A stretch of 11,276 nt of DNA from Gammaproteobacteria bacterium. GTDB taxonomy: Bacteria > Pseudomonadota > Gammaproteobacteria > UBA6429 > Thiohalophilaceae. The DNA lies in NCBI GenBank assembly GCA_030593785.1, contig JAUVGM010000036.1:1-11276 (forward strand), given 5' to 3'. A program made the position numbers and the translations under genes. A model generated the notes under the pieces. It was not told where the DNA came from. It ran no database searches and saw only the letters and a list, made by a program, of their open reading frames with translations. Below, one piece after another: positions 1 to 7,659 of the stretch (positions are counted from its first letter, which is position 1; each line of letters opens with the position of its first letter).

Positions 1-2600
1 TTCTTTTCAGACAGCTCAAAAATAGCAGAACTCCTATTACCAAACTCAACAACAAGCTGTGTTTTATCATCACCAGGAAATGTTGTTGCAAAGCTAAATT
101 GTTGAGATGATTTTGCTTTCTTATAAAACTGATCAGGCAGCTTGCTTTTGATTCCAATTAAATTACTATTCAATCTGAATACAGGATGATTTGTTTTATT
201 GCTCTTTTCAGGGAAAGTTATACTTGCCCTAAATGGTGTTATACCAGAAATTTTCTTTGCCCCCGGAATATCAAATCTCTTTAATATTTCTTGTGGTTTC
301 ATTTTACCTTTAGCAGCGATTACAAAATCTTTATTTTTTAATGATGAACTAACAGAAAATATAGATTTCTCACCTAATATTTTTGCGATCAAATCTTTAC
401 TTGAAACCGTTTTTTCAGAAAATAGTACACGTCCATTCCCTTCAGTTATATCCAGTTTTTCTTCCAGCATAAATAAGGAGACATCATTTAATTCTGCTGT
501 TCCAGAATAAGATAATGTTTTTTTCTTAGCGATAATATCATCCAGGGGAATATTAACTTTAACTTTAACATCCACATTTCCGGTTAAACGCATAGCGTCA
601 ATTGTCTTTTTCGCTTTAGGCAGGAGTGGACTATTAACTACAAATTGCATAGCGTCATGTGTTGTCCCGCTTGCGGAAAGATCAAGTTCCAGTTCGGCTT
701 CAGCAAATGATTTTATTTCTGCATATGAATCGTGCAATCGGTTATTTTCAGATTCACCTGTAAACAGATGAATTTTCATACCCTGACCAGTAAAAAATGC
801 TGCGGTTTTAGAATTTGTTATTTTCGGCCAACCATCCTGATAATGAAGCGTTAAATTATCTATATCTACTGCAACGGCAAATGCACCTTCTGTATTATCA
901 AAAGGAAAGTCATTTAATTTACCATTATAGATAACCGTACTTTTTTCTACCTTCCCACCAAGTAACCCCTTATCCAACCAGTTAACTAATGAGTTATCCA
1001 TAATACCAACCGGAAGATAATTCGATACTTTAGATATTTCTCCTTCTGATATATATGTTTGCAAATCAAGGTAGGGGGAAGCTTCATTTTTAGGCAGCCA
1101 TAACTTTGCAGATGAAATAGACATTACCTCAATACTTTTTGTCGTTAAATGATCCACATATACAAGTAAACCATCCTTTGTATTTGATAATTTTATATCT
1201 GCATTGAGTTCATCCAGTTTAAATTCATCACGAAACAATCCGGGGAATGCAATAACTGCATTTTTAGATGATAAGGAAATCACTCCTGTATTTTGTTCAT
1301 AAACGACCAAACCTGACATACCTTCAACTTTCGGGATGTTTTTCCATGAACTTATCCCGAAAGCATTAAACTCCGCTTTTAACTTATATAAATCATTGTT
1401 TTCCCAGGCAACAGAAAAGTTTCGTAAATCGCCATGAACACCCAAATCTTTAAGATATGATTTCTTCTTACTACCAAAAAAATGATTGTCGACGACTATT
1501 TTTGATATTGAATTTAAGTTAAGGCGATCTGCATTAAGATAAAAGCTATCAATGCTGTCATTTTTACTATTAAAGGCAAGAGAAAACTTTAATCCAGTTA
1601 ATAATTTTTCATTTTCATAATTAAACTTATCAACACCAATCTTCCACCATTCACCCTCATTTCGGTAAGCATCAAACATTCCGGAAACTGATTTTATGGT
1701 AACGGCTTTATTCTTATTCGTTTTATATGAAAAATCATAGAGTTTTACATCACCACTTAAATGCTTGATGTTTTTGTTTTTCCAATCCAGCCATAACTCA
1801 AGATCTGCAACGCCATTGATCAACTCAAAGTTTTTATTCTTAATATATTTTTGAAGAGGATGTAAATTAAACCCTTTACTCACAATAAAAGTCTTAACAT
1901 CCCATGTTTCTGGTGAAGTGAGGTTCCCCGTTAAATCAAATGATAAATCAACTTTGTCACCAAGTGCATTGGGTAATTTACTCGAGAGCAACAGCTGATA
2001 GCGATTAGCAGCACTCTTTAATAAAAAATTTACATCTTCAAAAAACCAGGTAAGTCCTGCATTTTGTTCATCTTTCCAGGTAATGGTACTATCTTCTAAT
2101 CCTACCTCACCATGTTGTACTAATAAACGCTCAAACAATGAGTTGGTTTCATTTTCTCCTGTCTTACCAAGCGCATCTATATCAAAACCTTTTACTTTAA
2201 AGTTACCCTCCACTGTTCGGGTAACATGAAGATTCATTCCACGTACTGTTAATTGTGATGGTGTAATCTTTTGATGCCAAAGAAGATCTGTAAAAGAAAG
2301 ACCTACATCAATACGGGTTAGCGAAAATAAAGATTTTTTAGTTTGTTCGGAAATTATTTGTACATTGTGAAAAATCAATGTCGGCACTAAGCCACTTAGC
2401 CTGGCATCCATACGTCCAATTTTAACCGGCTGTTCTAATAAACTTGAAGCGAGCTGCTCAACTTCACTTTGATAAACATTGGCCGTTGTTAGCATGAAAC
2501 GCAGTCCAGAAACACCTAACGCGACAACAATAACAACCACAGCAATACTGTAGCCAACTACAGATTTTAACTTATGAAATAAAGGATGTGTTTTTGCCAT
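1..2600 (-). CDS. yhdP: YhdP-family AsmA-like envelope protein, 3' end beyond the window
   Basis: Reading from the ATG at 2598-2600, the frame stays open for 866 codons to the window edge; I checked every codon for stops. The family (TIGR02099, about 1270 residues in E. coli) is anchored in the inner membrane and spans the periplasm; YhdP, TamB and YdbH are linked to phospholipid transport to the outer membrane. The start MAKTHPLFHKLK is followed by one hydrophobic helix (about residues 14-34) and then family-typical text such as residues EGNFKVKGFDIDALG. Residues from about 588 onward (GWPKITNSKTAAFFTGQGMKI, then a segment with SPLLP and IPLDDI) match the C-terminal half of the family. About one third of the protein is missing. 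It starts 27 bases after rng, as in the E. coli maf-rng-yhdP order, and tldD often comes next. No clear ribosome binding site is visible. The gene is AT-rich. Family assignment is firm; the exact transport role is inferred from relatives. Confidence 0.93.
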   Translation of the reverse strand, partial: MAKTHPLFHKLKSVVGYSIAVVVIVVALGVSGLRFMLTTANVYQSEVEQLASSLLEQPVKIGRMDARLSGLVPTLIFHNVQIISEQTKKSLFSLTRIDVGLSFTDLLWHQKITPSQLTVRGMNLHVTRTVEGNFKVKGFDIDALGKTGENETNSLFERLLVQHGEVGLEDSTITWKDEQNAGLTWFFEDVNFLLKSAANRYQLLLSSKLPNALGDKVDLSFDLTGNLTSPETWDVKTFIVSKGFNLHPLQKYIKNKNFELINGVADLELWLDWKNKNIKHLSGDVKLYDFSYKTNKNKAVTIKSVSGMFDAYRNEGEWWKIGVDKFNYENEKLLTGLKFSLAFNSKNDSIDSFYLNADRLNLNSISKIVVDNHFFGSKKKSYLKDLGVHGDLRNFSVAWENNDLYKLKAEFNAFGISSWKNIPKVEGMSGLVVYEQNTGVISLSSKNAVIAFPGLFRDEFKLDELNADIKLSNTKDGLLVYVDHLTTKSIEVMSISSAKLWLPKNEASPYLDLQTYISEGEISKVSNYLPVGIMDNSLVNWLDKGLLGGKVEKSTVIYNGKLNDFPFDNTEGAFAVAVDIDNLTLHYQDGWPKITNSKTAAFFTGQGMKIHLFTGESENNRLHDSYAEIKSFAEAELELDLSASGTTHDAMQFVVNSPLLPKAKKTIDAMRLTGNVDVKVKVNIPLDDIIAKKKTLSYSGTAELNDVSLFMLEEKLDITEGNGRVLFSEKTVSSKDLIAKILGEKSIFSVSSSLKNKDFVIAAKGKMKPQEILKRFDIPGAKKISGITPFRASITFPEKSNKTNHPVFRLNSNLIGIKSKLPDQFYKKAKSSQQFSFATTFPGDDKTQLVVEFGNRSSAIFELSEK

Positions 2601-2627
2601 ACGATTTATATTTAATGGGAAATATTA

Positions 2628-4094
2628 CTACATCAAAACAACATCAAAATGTTCCTGATCATATTCATTCTCAACCTGGAAACGAATTGGCTTACCAATA
2701 AAATCTTCAAGCTCAGCAATGCTGGTTGATTCTTCATCTAACATGAGGTCAACAACAGGTTGTGCAGCTAGAACCAGGAACTCCTGTGTTTCGAACTGGC
2801 GAGCCTCTCGTATTATTTCTCGAAAAATTTCATAACAAACAGTTTCTGCTGTTCGTAGCGATGCCCTACCATGACAACAGGGACAAGGTTCACATAAAAT
2901 ATGTTCAAGACTTTCTCGGGTACGCTTACGTGTCATTTCGACAAGCCCGAGTGATGAAACATCACAAACATTTGTTTTTGCATGATCTTTATCAAGATAT
3001 TTTTCAAGAGCACGTAAAACCTGTCTTTTATGTTCAGCATCTGACATGTCAATAAAATCGATAATAATAATGCCACCGAGATTACGTAATCGTAACTGTC
3101 GAACAATTGCTTGTGCAGATTCAAGATTCGTTTTAAATATAGTTTCTTCTAAATTTCTGTGCCCAACAAATGCACCGGTATTCACATCGATCGTTGTCAT
3201 CGCTTCAGTCTGATCGATAATTAAATAGCCACCCGATTTAAGAGGAACTTTACGTTCCAGTGCTTTTTGAATTTCATCTTCAATGCTGTATAAATCAAAA
3301 ATAGGACGTTCACCAGGATAATGCTCAATTCGGTTTTCTAACTCGGGAATAAACTTTCCTGCAAATTTTTGTACTTTTTCATACGTTGAACATGAATCAA
3401 TTCTTACCTTCTCAATCTCAATGCCACTTAAATCACGCATCGTCCGCATGACTAACGACATATCTTCATGAATTAATGTGCCACTCTTAGAGCCGCTATG
3501 TCGTTCTAAAATATTTGACCATATTTTTTGTAAAAACTGCATATCTTTATAAATTGCATCATCACTTATGCCTTCCGCAACTGTACGTGCAATATAACCA
3601 CCCTGATCAAACTCAGAAGAAAATCCGGAAATAATCTCTTTTAATCGTTGTCGCTCATTATCATCTTCAATTCGTTGTGAAATACCAACATGAGAAATTC
3701 CCGGCATATAAACTAAATAACGAGAAGGAAAAGATACCTGCGTAGTCAAACGTGCGCCTTTTGTGCCCATGGGATCTTTAACCACCTGCACCATAATCTC
3801 CTGGCCTTCACGCAATAATTCCATAATGACATCAGAAGGTTCGCCACCGTCACCGTTTTTACCATTTGGTTGAGCAATATCAGAGACATGTAAAAAGGCG
3901 GTGCGATCCAATCCTACTTCTAAAAAAGCGGCTTGCATTCCCGGTAATACACGGACGACCTTGCCTTTATATATATTTCCCACCAAGCCGCGCTTACGTT
4001 CGCGCTCAATATGAACTTCCTGCAGTAAACCATTTTCAACGTAAGCCACGCGCGTTTCTTGTGGTGTCACATTAATAAGTAATTCTTCGCTCAT
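2628..4094 (-). CDS. rng: Ribonuclease G
   Basis: Single-strand-specific endoribonuclease of the RNase E/G family; in E. coli it matures the 5' end of 16S rRNA and takes part in mRNA decay. The protein has 488 residues against 489 in E. coli, so it is the short RNase G form without the RNase E scaffold tail. An S1 RNA-binding domain covers about residues 37-120, followed by the RNase H-like and DNase I-like parts. The two metal-binding aspartates are D303 (in TIDVNTGAFVG) and D346 (in IIIIDFIDM). The zinc-link motif CPCCH lies at 404-408. The stretch MTRKRTRES (387-395) and the ending EHFDVVLM are typical. The start is supported by a good AAAGGA sequence five bases upstream. It lies 24 bases after maf and 27 before yhdP. 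One oddity: the zinc link has extra cysteines (C401, C406). Confidence 0.97.
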   Translation of the reverse strand: MSEELLINVTPQETRVAYVENGLLQEVHIERERKRGLVGNIYKGKVVRVLPGMQAAFLEVGLDRTAFLHVSDIAQPNGKNGDGGEPSDVIMELLREGQEIMVQVVKDPMGTKGARLTTQVSFPSRYLVYMPGISHVGISQRIEDDNERQRLKEIISGFSSEFDQGGYIARTVAEGISDDAIYKDMQFLQKIWSNILERHSGSKSGTLIHEDMSLVMRTMRDLSGIEIEKVRIDSCSTYEKVQKFAGKFIPELENRIEHYPGERPIFDLYSIEDEIQKALERKVPLKSGGYLIIDQTEAMTTIDVNTGAFVGHRNLEETIFKTNLESAQAIVRQLRLRNLGGIIIIDFIDMSDAEHKRQVLRALEKYLDKDHAKTNVCDVSSLGLVEMTRKRTRESLEHILCEPCPCCHGRASLRTAETVCYEIFREIIREARQFETQEFLVLAAQPVVDLMLDEESTSIAELEDFIGKPIRFQVENEYDQEHFDVVLM

Positions 4095-4099
4095 AACCG

Positions 4100-4105
4100 T
4101 CCTTT
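4100..4105 (-). promoter_or_regulatory. Ribosome binding site of rng
   Basis: On the minus strand AAAGGA stands five bases before the rng ATG. It is the best Shine-Dalgarno match in the operon, where most other genes have weak or no visible sites. It fixes the start and suggests that rng is initiated independently rather than by coupling to maf, 24 bases upstream. Confidence 0.65.
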
Positions 4106-4118
4106 TATTATTCTAAGC

Positions 4119-4733
4119 CTATGATACTACTAAGGAATCTGCACTAATGCCCGCTTTATTTAGGAGTTCAACCGTTTCAAACAAGGGTAAACCCATTACT
4201 CCGGAATAACTGCCTGATAAGTGTGTGATAAAGGCAGCAGCCAGCCCCTGAATTGCATACGAACCGGCCTTATCGTCACATTCTCCCGTGAGAACATACT
4301 GTTCGATTTCCCTATTGGATAATACTTTGAATGTCACATCACTGACATTAATAATGCTGCTCAGTTCAGCTTGAGAAGAATTTGTATCCTGCGTAACTAA
4401 GGCAACAGCAGTCATGACCTGGTGAGTTTTTCCTGATAATAAAGCCAGCATTTTTTTTGCATCCGCTGGATTTTCAGGTTTGCCTAAGATTTGACCATCA
4501 ATAACGACGGCAGTATCAGATCCTAAAACAGCTTTAGATTCTTGTTTTACGCTGTGCCATCCTGCAAGCGCCTTTTCATTTGCTAAACGGACTACATAGT
4601 CCTCTGCAATTTCATCCTTTTTGACTGTTTCATCAATATCGATTGATAAAACATCAAACGAAATACCAACTTGTGTTAATAATTCACGGCGACGTGGGGA
4701 TTGGGAAGCAAGATATAGGGAAGTCTCTGTCAT
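4119..4733 (-). CDS. maf: Maf-family nucleoside triphosphate pyrophosphatase (YhdE-type, dTTP/UTP)
   Basis: Cytosolic house-cleaning enzyme that hydrolyses nucleoside triphosphates to monophosphate and pyrophosphate; the YhdE subgroup prefers dTTP, UTP and modified pyrimidine nucleotides. The 204-residue protein shows the Maf signature in order: LASQSPRRRELL (8-19, phosphate-binding), GSDTAV with the probable catalytic D72 (71-76), GKPENP (84-89), SGKTHQVMTAV (100-110) and AGSYAIQG (156-163), then FITHLSGSYSGVMGLPL (168-184). The last block and the position upstream of rng favour the YhdE over the YceF subgroup. It starts nine bases after rlmH. A run of eight A codes for two lysines near residue 93 (4451-4458). 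The ATG has no strong ribosome binding site, so coupling to rlmH is likely. Confidence 0.95.
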   Translation of the reverse strand: MTETSLYLASQSPRRRELLTQVGISFDVLSIDIDETVKKDEIAEDYVVRLANEKALAGWHSVKQESKAVLGSDTAVVIDGQILGKPENPADAKKMLALLSGKTHQVMTAVALVTQDTNSSQAELSSIINVSDVTFKVLSNREIEQYVLTGECDDKAGSYAIQGLAAAFITHLSGSYSGVMGLPLFETVELLNKAGISADSLVVS

Positions 4734-4742
4734 AACTTACAT

Positions 4743-5210
4743 CTACTTGTGATATGGGTGACCTTTAAGAATGGTTGTAGCTCGGTAAAGCTGTTCAGCA
4801 AGAACAACCCGCACTAAAGGATGCGGTAGCGTTAATTTTGAGAGGGATATTTTTTGTTGAGCTAGCTTTACGCAATCATCCGCTAAGCCTTCTGGCCCAC
4901 CAATGAGTATCGCAATATCCTGACCACATGCTTGCCAGCCCTTTAGTTCCTGAGCGAGATCTTCAGTTGAATATGCTTTACCCAATACATCCAGGACAAC
5001 GATTTTTGCCCCTTTGGGTACAGCAGCGAGCATTTTTTCACCTTCTTGTTGAGTCAGACGTTTTATATCACTGTTTTTGCCACGTTTACCTGCAGCAATT
5101 TCTACTAACTTGATTTTACTCTCAGGCGGCATACGCTTAGCGTATTCTGCAAAGCCTTCTTCAACCCAGGCAGGCATCTTGGTACCAACTGCAATGAGGT
5201 GGATCAGCAT
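4743..5210 (-). CDS. rlmH: 23S rRNA (pseudouridine1915-N3)-methyltransferase RlmH
   Basis: SPOUT-class methyltransferase that uses S-adenosylmethionine to methylate pseudouridine 1915 in helix 69 of 23S rRNA on assembled 70S ribosomes. The length of 155 residues equals that of E. coli RlmH. The SAM-binding loop IGGPEG is at 103-108. The trefoil-knot segment SKLTLPHPLVRVVLAEQLYRA is at 124-144, and the C-terminal HPYHK contains the conserved His and Tyr residues. It lies ten bases after rsfS and nine before maf. The rsfS-rlmH pair is widely conserved in bacteria, and both products act on the ribosome. The visible ribosome binding site is weak. Function is confident by family. Confidence 0.97.
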   Translation of the reverse strand: MLIHLIAVGTKMPAWVEEGFAEYAKRMPPESKIKLVEIAAGKRGKNSDIKRLTQQEGEKMLAAVPKGAKIVVLDVLGKAYSTEDLAQELKGWQACGQDIAILIGGPEGLADDCVKLAQQKISLSKLTLPHPLVRVVLAEQLYRATTILKGHPYHK

Positions 5211-5220
5211 AAATCGAGAT

Positions 5221-5562
5221 CTATCTCAATTCAGAAGGGCTATCTTCACCCCAAAGTTTTTCCAGATTATAAAACTCTCTGATTGAAGGTTGCATGACAT
5301 GAACAACCACATCACCTAAATCTACTAAAACCCATTCATTGGTATCATCACCTTCAAGACCCAGTGCCGGTGAACCGGCTTCTTTTGCTTTAATGGCAAC
5401 ATTATTGGCCAACGCTTTCACCTGGCGAGAAGTACTACCACTGGCAAAAATCATAATATCCGTGACACTGCTTTTATCAACAACATCTAAAATTTTAATA
5501 TCGATACCTTTGATGTCTTCTAACGCTTCAACCGCCAGATCACAAAGTTGTTTGCTATTCAT
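5221..5562 (-). CDS. rsfS: Ribosomal silencing factor RsfS
   Basis: Binds ribosomal protein uL14 on the large subunit and blocks joining of the subunits when nutrients run out; formerly annotated Iojap or YbeB. The protein has 113 residues (105 in E. coli). The core EWVLVDLGDVVVHVM (76-90) followed by REFYNLEKLWG (95-105) is diagnostic. The start has an AAGG sequence about eight bases upstream that overlaps the stop of nadD. Spacing is nine bases from nadD and ten to rlmH, so co-transcription with both is very likely. The order nadD-rsfS-rlmH is a long-standing conserved bacterial cluster. Confidence 0.97.
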   Translation of the reverse strand: MNSKQLCDLAVEALEDIKGIDIKILDVVDKSSVTDIMIFASGSTSRQVKALANNVAIKAKEAGSPALGLEGDDTNEWVLVDLGDVVVHVMQPSIREFYNLEKLWGEDSPSELR

Positions 5563-5571
5563 AATTTAACC

Positions 5572-6198
5572 TTAATATATATTTTGCTGCTGGATCAGTG
5601 TTAACACTGAGTCCGGTAAAAAAAATTGTATGTCATTACATTGTTGCCATTGCTGGCGAATCATCGTTGCTGAAATTTCCATCTGAGTAACAGGCACAAA
5701 ACAAATGCTGCCGTTTAGTTTTTTATTTAAAACATCGGCATCAACAAGTCGATGTTTAATTTGTGAAAACAAATGTTTATTTATTTTTGCTTTCCCATCT
5801 ACTCCAGGTCGTCGCATAACAACAATATTAGCCAGATCAAATATCTGTTGCCATTCATGCCATTGCGCTAAACCATTAAAAGCATCCGTTCCTAAAATTA
5901 AACAGAAAGATTTATCTTCAAAATCACTCTTCAGGCTACGTAATGTATCCACCATGTATGATGGACCATCACGTCTAAGCTCACGGTCATCAACAATAAA
6001 TTTTTCCTGCCCTGCAATAGCCGCACGAACCATTGCCAAACGTTGCAAAGGCTCAGCAATAGGTGCAATTCTATGTGGCGGTTCTCCACAGGGAATAAAA
6101 CGCACTTCCTCGAGTGATAAACGCTGTTGCACGTCTAATGCTGTGCGTAAGTGCCCATAATGAATGGGATCAAATGTGCCACCTAAAATACCAATCAT
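5572..6198 (-). CDS. nadD: Nicotinate-nucleotide adenylyltransferase
   Basis: Transfers AMP from ATP to nicotinate mononucleotide to give deamido-NAD, the shared step of de novo and nicotinate-salvage NAD synthesis in the cytosol. The 208-residue protein has the nucleotidyltransferase signature GGTFDPIHYGH (6-16), the LGTDAF block (102-107) and the C-terminal ISATMIR motif (175-181; commonly ISSTxIR), which binds ATP phosphates. The start at 6196-6198 puts the signature at the very N-terminus, as in the family. It begins five bases after the proA stop; an AGG about 12 bases upstream lies inside the proA coding sequence. rsfS follows after nine bases. Confidence 0.97.
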   Translation of the reverse strand: MIGILGGTFDPIHYGHLRTALDVQQRLSLEEVRFIPCGEPPHRIAPIAEPLQRLAMVRAAIAGQEKFIVDDRELRRDGPSYMVDTLRSLKSDFEDKSFCLILGTDAFNGLAQWHEWQQIFDLANIVVMRRPGVDGKAKINKHLFSQIKHRLVDADVLNKKLNGSICFVPVTQMEISATMIRQQWQQCNDIQFFLPDSVLTLIQQQNIY

Positions 6199-6203
6199 GA
6201 TTG

Positions 6204-7460
6204 TTATTGCCTGATATGACCATCACCAATTACGATATATTTTTGCGAGGTTAAGCCTTCCAAACCTACTGGACCACGAACATGAATTTTATCAGTACTA
6301 ATACCAATTTCGGCACCTAAGCCATATTCAAAACCATCGGCAAAACGCGTCGATGCATTAATCATCACTGAACTCGAATCCACTTCCATCATAAACTGAC
6401 GTGCAATGGTAATATTTTCTGTCATGATTGTTTCTGTATGACCAGAGCTGTGTTTATGAATGTGATCAACTGCTTCTGCAAAACCATCAACAACACGAAT
6501 CGAAAGAATAGGCGCAAGATATTCTTCATCCCAATCTTCTTCCGTCGCGGCATTAATACCTGGTAATATTTCTTGTGTAATTGCACAACCACGCAACTCA
6601 ACACCTTCATCGATATACATCTTGCCAAGCTCAGGTAAAACATCTTCTGCAACGGCAGCACTAACCAACAATGTTTCCATTGTATTACAGGTACCATAAC
6701 GTTGCGTTTTTGAATTAAAAGCAACACTTATTGCCTGATGTAAATTTGCATCATCATCAATATACACATGACAAACACCATGTAGATGTTTAATTACAGG
6801 TACACGGGCATCTTCACTAATGCGCTTAATTAATCCTTTACCTCCACGCGGTATGATGACATCAACATAATCCTGCATGGTGATCAGCTCACCTACCGCA
6901 GCACGATCGGTTGTTTCAACAACCTGAACCGCTGCTTTTGTCAGACCAGCTTTTTCAAGGCCATCGTGAATACACTTCGCTATTGCCTGATTTGAATGTT
7001 GTGCTTCCGAACCACCACGTAAAATAGCAGCGTTACCTGATTTCAAACACAATGCAGCTGCATCTGCTGTCACATTAGGACGAGACTCATAAATAATGCC
7101 GATCACACCTAAAGGCACACGCATTTTTCCAACCTGAATTCCACTTGGGCGGTAATTCAAGTTTGTTATTTCTCCAACAGGATCAGGCAGCGCCACTATT
7201 TGGCGTATACCTTCTGCCATACCGGCGACACGATCATCATTTAAAGCCAATCTATCCAATAAAGCTTCATCTAAACCATTCTTCGCACCGGCATCCATGT
7301 CTTTTTTATTGGCGGCGAGTAATTCTGCTCTACGCGATTCAATTGCATCAGCAATTGCTAACAAGGCCGTATTTTTTTGCCCTGTATTTGCACGGTTCAA
7401 TTCTCGAGACGCAGCGCGTGCCTGTTGGCCGAGCTTGTTCATGTATTTTTTAATATCCAT
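6204..7460 (-). CDS. proA: Glutamate-5-semialdehyde dehydrogenase (gamma-glutamyl phosphate reductase)
   Basis: Second step of proline synthesis: NADPH-dependent reduction of gamma-glutamyl phosphate to glutamate-5-semialdehyde. It belongs to the aldehyde dehydrogenase superfamily, with 418 residues (417 in E. coli). Visible landmarks are VIYESRPNVT-type text at 120-131 (here GIIYESRPNVT), LKSGNAAILRGG (139-150), IPRGGKGLI (203-211) and the catalytic Cys258 in RYGTCNTMET. AGAAGA stands eight bases before the ATG as a modest ribosome binding site. This is probably the first gene of the left transcription unit, because 222 non-coding bases separate it from holA. proB is not in the window. proA next to nadD is also seen in other gammaproteobacteria such as Pseudomonas, from memory. 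Confidence 0.97.
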   Translation of the reverse strand: MDIKKYMNKLGQQARAASRELNRANTGQKNTALLAIADAIESRRAELLAANKKDMDAGAKNGLDEALLDRLALNDDRVAGMAEGIRQIVALPDPVGEITNLNYRPSGIQVGKMRVPLGVIGIIYESRPNVTADAAALCLKSGNAAILRGGSEAQHSNQAIAKCIHDGLEKAGLTKAAVQVVETTDRAAVGELITMQDYVDVIIPRGGKGLIKRISEDARVPVIKHLHGVCHVYIDDDANLHQAISVAFNSKTQRYGTCNTMETLLVSAAVAEDVLPELGKMYIDEGVELRGCAITQEILPGINAATEEDWDEEYLAPILSIRVVDGFAEAVDHIHKHSSGHTETIMTENITIARQFMMEVDSSSVMINASTRFADGFEYGLGAEIGISTDKIHVRGPVGLEGLTSQKYIVIGDGHIRQ

Positions 7461-7474
7461 AACTTTTATCTTCT

Positions 7475-7503
7475 ATTAAATTTTAATTTACTTCCCCCGT
7501 CAT
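7475..7503 (-). promoter_or_regulatory. Candidate sigma-70 promoter of proA
   Basis: On the minus strand ATGACG (7498-7503, 4 of 6 to TTGACA) and TTTAAT (7475-7480, 5 of 6 to TATAAT) are separated by exactly 17 bases, and the -10 box ends 14 bases before the proA ATG. Transcription would start only a few bases upstream of the AGAAGA ribosome binding site, giving a very short leader. The -35 box overlaps the outer end of the repeat at 7499-7506. This is a pattern match in AT-rich DNA, so it could be chance, but a promoter is expected in this gap. Confidence 0.35.
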
Positions 7504-7586
7504 TGCACTTAATGAACCGCTGCGCGTTTCGTCAGTATTACCCTAACCTGCTCCGCACGTTCTGGCATCGAGGAAACAAAGTGACT

Positions 7587-7629
7587 GCGGCAATCTCATA
7601 CTAAGAGCTCTTAACTAAGAGATTGCCGC
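7587..7629. repeat. Large hairpin with an 11-base-pair stem at the junction of the two repeat units
   Basis: GCGGCAATCTC (7587-7597) and its exact complement (7619-7629) form an 11-base-pair stem around 21 bases. Inside the loop lies the perfect 12-base palindrome TAAGAGCTCTTA (7602-7613), so the whole could form an extended near-symmetric structure in RNA of either strand. There is no run of T after the stem on either strand, so it is not a standard intrinsic terminator. It lies downstream of holA and could still slow polymerase or protect the holA mRNA end. Confidence 0.7.
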
Positions 7630-7632
7630 GTC

Positions 7633-7659
7633 AGAACTGAAAAATTCTTTTTCAGTTCT
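7633..7659. repeat. Perfect 12-base-pair hairpin with a three-base loop inside the right repeat unit
   Basis: AGAACTGAAAAA (7633-7644) is followed by TTC and then by its exact complement (7648-7659). On the holA strand the stem starts 23 bases after the holA stop codon. A U tract is present only as part of the stem, and the sequence after it is GC-rich, so this is at best a non-canonical terminator or a transcript-end stabiliser. It forms the middle of the 54-base repeat unit. Confidence 0.75.

Noticed and set aside
199..510. Plus-strand open frame of 103 codons opposite the yhdP region
   Set aside because: It lies entirely opposite an unbroken yhdP frame with clear family similarity, has no ribosome binding site and no recognisable protein features.
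5705..6160. Plus-strand open frame of 151 codons opposite nadD
   Set aside because: It is the antisense shadow of a well-conserved gene whose catalytic motifs are intact; the translated text is rich in Ser, Arg and Cys and resembles no family I know.
6422..6727. Minus-strand open frame of 101 codons inside proA in another frame
   Set aside because: It overlaps the catalytic region of proA in a shifted frame, and its product looks like an arbitrary hydrophobic translation.
7587..7659. Standard intrinsic terminator after holA
   Set aside because: Two strong stems exist, but neither strand has a T run directly after a GC-rich stem, so I list them as repeat hairpins instead.
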